Shown here: piece by piece, positions 32,654 to 34,065 of the stretch
Layout: the number at the start of each line of letters is the position of its first letter
Numbering within the stretch: the stretch's first letter is position 1
IMG/VR virus record: IMGVR_UViG_3300046170_000054
Span: 1-34,065 of that record
Length of the DNA: 34,065 nucleotides
Strand: one strand, 5' to 3'
From: a virus
Program-made: the position numbers and the translations under genes
Notes under the pieces: model-generated
Seen by the model: the letters and a program-made list of their open reading frames with translations, nothing else
What the model was told of the DNA's origin: nothing
Database searches by the model: none

Positions 32654-32785
32654 ATGAAAAAAACACAATTTAAACACAATTTAAGCAAAGCCAAAAGGCT
32701 AAAAGAAAACGAAAGGAATGTATTAAATAACCTTTTTAAAGATTACTCGCAAACATTAATTAATATAACAAATCAAAACAAATAA
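32654..32785 (+). CDS. hypothetical basic protein (43 aa)
   Basis: ATG 32654 to TAA 32783-32785, with gaps of 17 and 2 bases to its neighbours. It begins MKKTQFKHNLSKAKRLKENE and is rich in Lys and Asn. No motif beyond a basic helix. Supported by spacing and by the same AATATG start context as neighbours. Confidence 0.45.
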   Translation: MKKTQFKHNLSKAKRLKENERNVLNNLFKDYSQTLINITNQNK

Positions 32786-32787
32786 TT

Positions 32788-32952
32788 ATGAATTACATTG
32801 AAAACGAAACATTCGCACATTTTAGAATGCAAGAAAAAGTTAAGGAAATTAGAAAAAGTATTAATGTCTTAAAATCTTATGGCTACACTGTTGTAGATTT
32901 AGAGGGTAAGATAATTGATGAAAAAATTAAAATTGAAGATATAAAACTATGA
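32788..32952 (+). CDS. hypothetical protein (54 aa)
   Basis: ATG 32788 to TGA 32950-32952, overlapping the next gene by ATGA. A helical start (FRMQEKVKEIRKSINVLKSY) is followed by a strand-like GYTVVDLEGKIID. Coupled to the following gene. No family recognised. Confidence 0.5.
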   Translation: MNYIENETFAHFRMQEKVKEIRKSINVLKSYGYTVVDLEGKIIDEKIKIEDIKL

Positions 32953-33137
32953 AAACACAATATAAAGAAGTTATTGATTTTTACAATAATTCAACACCAA
33001 AACAACATCAATATTTTTTACAATTAATATCTGATAACATAACATTGTTTAATGCTGAAACAGGAACCTGTTATGAATTTGATGAAGAGTATATAATAAG
33101 TTTTAATGGCACACAACATCAAATAAATATAAAATGA
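32949..33137 (+). CDS. hypothetical protein (62 aa)
   Basis: Begins in the stop of the preceding gene and ends in the start of the next (ATGA on both sides). EVIDFYNNSTPKQHQYFLQL is a helical segment, and the C-terminus is strand-rich (YIISFNGTQHQINIK). No catalytic or metal-binding motif seen. Early operon member of unknown function. Confidence 0.5.
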   Translation: MKTQYKEVIDFYNNSTPKQHQYFLQLISDNITLFNAETGTCYEFDEEYIISFNGTQHQINIK

Positions 33138-33430
33138 AAACAATAATAAAGAAAATCAAAGAATATAATCGGAAAATGATGGGTCAAGTTAAAAAGACAA
33201 GAGAAGAGCTACAAGACGATGTTAAAATTGAAATCAGTTCTAATTACAGGATAGAAGGCGACAAGGAAGAAAAGAAAGATATGTTAGCGAGTTTAGAAAT
33301 ATATTCCTATACCATCACACCAGAAGAATTAGAAGTTCTCTTAGAAGCTCTTAAATGCGTTTATTCAAATCATCCTGATGGAGAGATTAAAATGTATGTT
33401 ACGCATAATCACGAATACTTAAATTGTTAA
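33134..33430 (+). CDS. hypothetical protein (98 aa)
   Basis: A basic N-terminal helix (IIKKIKEYNRKMMGQVKKTR) leads to an acidic body with YTITPEELEVLLEALKCVYS and a strand ending YVTHNHEY. Alternating charge suggests a small alpha/beta protein. Translationally coupled to the preceding gene. I do not recognise the family. Confidence 0.55.
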   Translation: MKTIIKKIKEYNRKMMGQVKKTREELQDDVKIEISSNYRIEGDKEEKKDMLASLEIYSYTITPEELEVLLEALKCVYSNHPDGEIKMYVTHNHEYLNC

Positions 33431-33432
33431 TC

Positions 33433-33567
33433 ATGAGAAAATGCAAAAAGTGTTCAAACTTAATTGAACAAAAAGCGAAGCAGTTATTTTGTTATTACTG
33501 CAAAGGATATAAAATGCCTTATGAAACTTATAAGTTTAATTCACTAATAAACCAAATAAACAAATAA
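33433..33567 (+). CDS. small zinc-ribbon protein (44 aa)
   Basis: ATG 33433 to TAA 33565-33567. CKKC near the N-terminus and CYYC further on form two CxxC knuckles separated by about 15 residues, the usual zinc-ribbon arrangement, after which the chain is short and basic. Possible nucleic-acid or protein binding in early infection. It follows the previous gene after 2 bases and precedes the next by 2. Confidence 0.55.
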   Translation: MRKCKKCSNLIEQKAKQLFCYYCKGYKMPYETYKFNSLINQINK

Positions 33568-33569
33568 TT

Positions 33570-33767
33570 ATGAAAGTAAACAGAGTATATAAAGCAGTGA
33601 GACCAATGCGAAAGTTTGGAAGACTATTAAAAGATTTATTATTTCCTGATAAGTCAACACATTTTTGGATAAGAGTTCCTGAAATTGCTGAAAGCAAAGA
33701 AGACAAAGAAGAACAGATATTTAGAATAATAGAATTATTAAATAATAGAATAGATATAAAAATATAA
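33570..33767 (+). CDS. hypothetical basic protein (65 aa)
   Basis: A strongly basic N-terminus (VNRVYKAVRPMRKFGRLLKD) is followed by HFWIRVPEIAESKEDKEEQI and a helical tail. Charge pattern suits nucleic-acid or membrane-surface contact. No known family. Early operon, close spacing on both sides. Confidence 0.5.
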   Translation: MKVNRVYKAVRPMRKFGRLLKDLLFPDKSTHFWIRVPEIAESKEDKEEQIFRIIELLNNRIDIKI

Positions 33768-33770
33768 ATT

Positions 33771-33947
33771 ATGACACACACAGAAGATATTGAAAGATTA
33801 AGAAAAATTAATGTTCAGAATAACAGAATTATTGATTTAAAAGATAAGCAACATTTTAAATTATGGTGTGAATTTGATGACTTAGTGAAAGAGTTTAAAT
33901 TATTATGTAACGATGTATTGAATGATGAAATTCCTAGAGATTTATGA
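33771..33947 (+). CDS. hypothetical protein (58 aa)
   Basis: ATG 33771 to TGA 33945-33947. Helical, with THTEDIERLRKINVQNNRII and two Cys (LWCEFDD, LLCND). Three bases separate it from the preceding gene. The 53 bases after it contain only very short ORFs, before the start at 34001. Confidence 0.5.
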   Translation: MTHTEDIERLRKINVQNNRIIDLKDKQHFKLWCEFDDLVKEFKLLCNDVLNDEIPRDL

Positions 33948-34000
33948 AATGCTTTTTCAAGTAGCTATTGGAGACATCTTACGCAAAATAAATTATAATT

Positions 34001-34065
34001 ATGAGACAGATAACAAAACAAGCAGTAAACAAATTTAATAATAACGAAAACTTTACTTAAGAGAA
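34001..34065 (+). CDS. N-terminal part of the DUF8033-like gene that continues at base 1
   Basis: ATG 34001 opens MRQITKQAVNKFNNNENFT, the usual beginning of the small phage proteins whose C-terminal half lies at 1-277. Reading across the window ends keeps frame exactly (65 + 277 bases is 114 codons), giving NTQVWYGR next, as expected. One TAA at 34058-34060 interrupts the joined frame. It could be a real nonsense change or an error at the contig edge. Confidence 0.6.

Noticed and set aside
33944-34038. Short ORFs at 33944 and 33949
   Set aside because: Six and 29 codons. The second overlaps the well-supported start at 34001 in another frame.

Overview
The window is best read as a complete circular phage genome of about 34 kb that has been opened inside one gene. 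The first 277 bases carry the C-terminal part of a small phage protein. The last 65 bases carry the matching N-terminal part. The two pieces join in frame across the ends (342 bases, 114 codons), apart from one TAA just before the join. Every gene is on the + strand. The DNA is strongly AT-rich, ribosome binding sites of Shine-Dalgarno type are nearly absent, and several promoters follow the Bacteroidetes pattern TTTG, about 17-23 bases, TAnnTTTG. The gene content fits a tailed phage with a long non-contractile tail infecting a flavobacterium, probably aquatic. I see no integrase, repressor or tRNA, so a virulent lifestyle is likely but not proven.

Layout. (1) 32133-34065 joined to 1-708: a run of small, mostly unknown early-type genes behind a strong flavobacterial promoter. 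(2) 1032-1778: a second small operon behind a closely similar promoter, including a very acidic protein. (3) 2045-2570: a promoter and about 500 bases without a convincing gene, locally G+C-rich and full of possible helices, a candidate large structured RNA. (4) 2573-9928: tail genes (assembly chaperone pair, terminator and completion proteins, two large tail proteins, tape measure). (5) 9964-13319: prohead protease, decoration-like protein, scaffold and major capsid protein. (6) 13390-16620: tail tube, portal and head-tail connector. (7) 16705-20901: a 1398-residue fibre with a C-terminal self-cleaving chaperone. (8) 20934-23672: lysis cassette with small membrane proteins, an M15 peptidase, a holin and a second M15-like protein that has lost zinc ligands. 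(9) 23810-30194: replication, recombination and regulation (ERF annealing protein, SSB-like protein, RecA-like ATPase, RusA, sigma-like protein, two PD-(D/E)XK nucleases, a DnaA domain IV protein). (10) 30161-31795: terminase.

Two things stand out beyond the genes. First, a 12-13 base directional repeat with core TTAAACATAGTA occurs in four intergenic clusters (704-815, 13916-13946, 22403-22460, 31798-31894). All copies lie on the + strand at the ends of transcription units, and in three clusters the first copy supplies the stop codon of the gene before it. The arrangement recalls phage stoperators or iterons. Second, the long non-coding leader at 2053-2560 could be a large phage RNA.

Twelve genes, including terminase, portal and major capsid, are interrupted by single-base frameshifts. 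When one base is added or removed per break, every one becomes an exact number of codons. Breaks go in both directions and often sit in homopolymer runs, so they are most likely sequencing errors. Composite coordinates are given for those genes.
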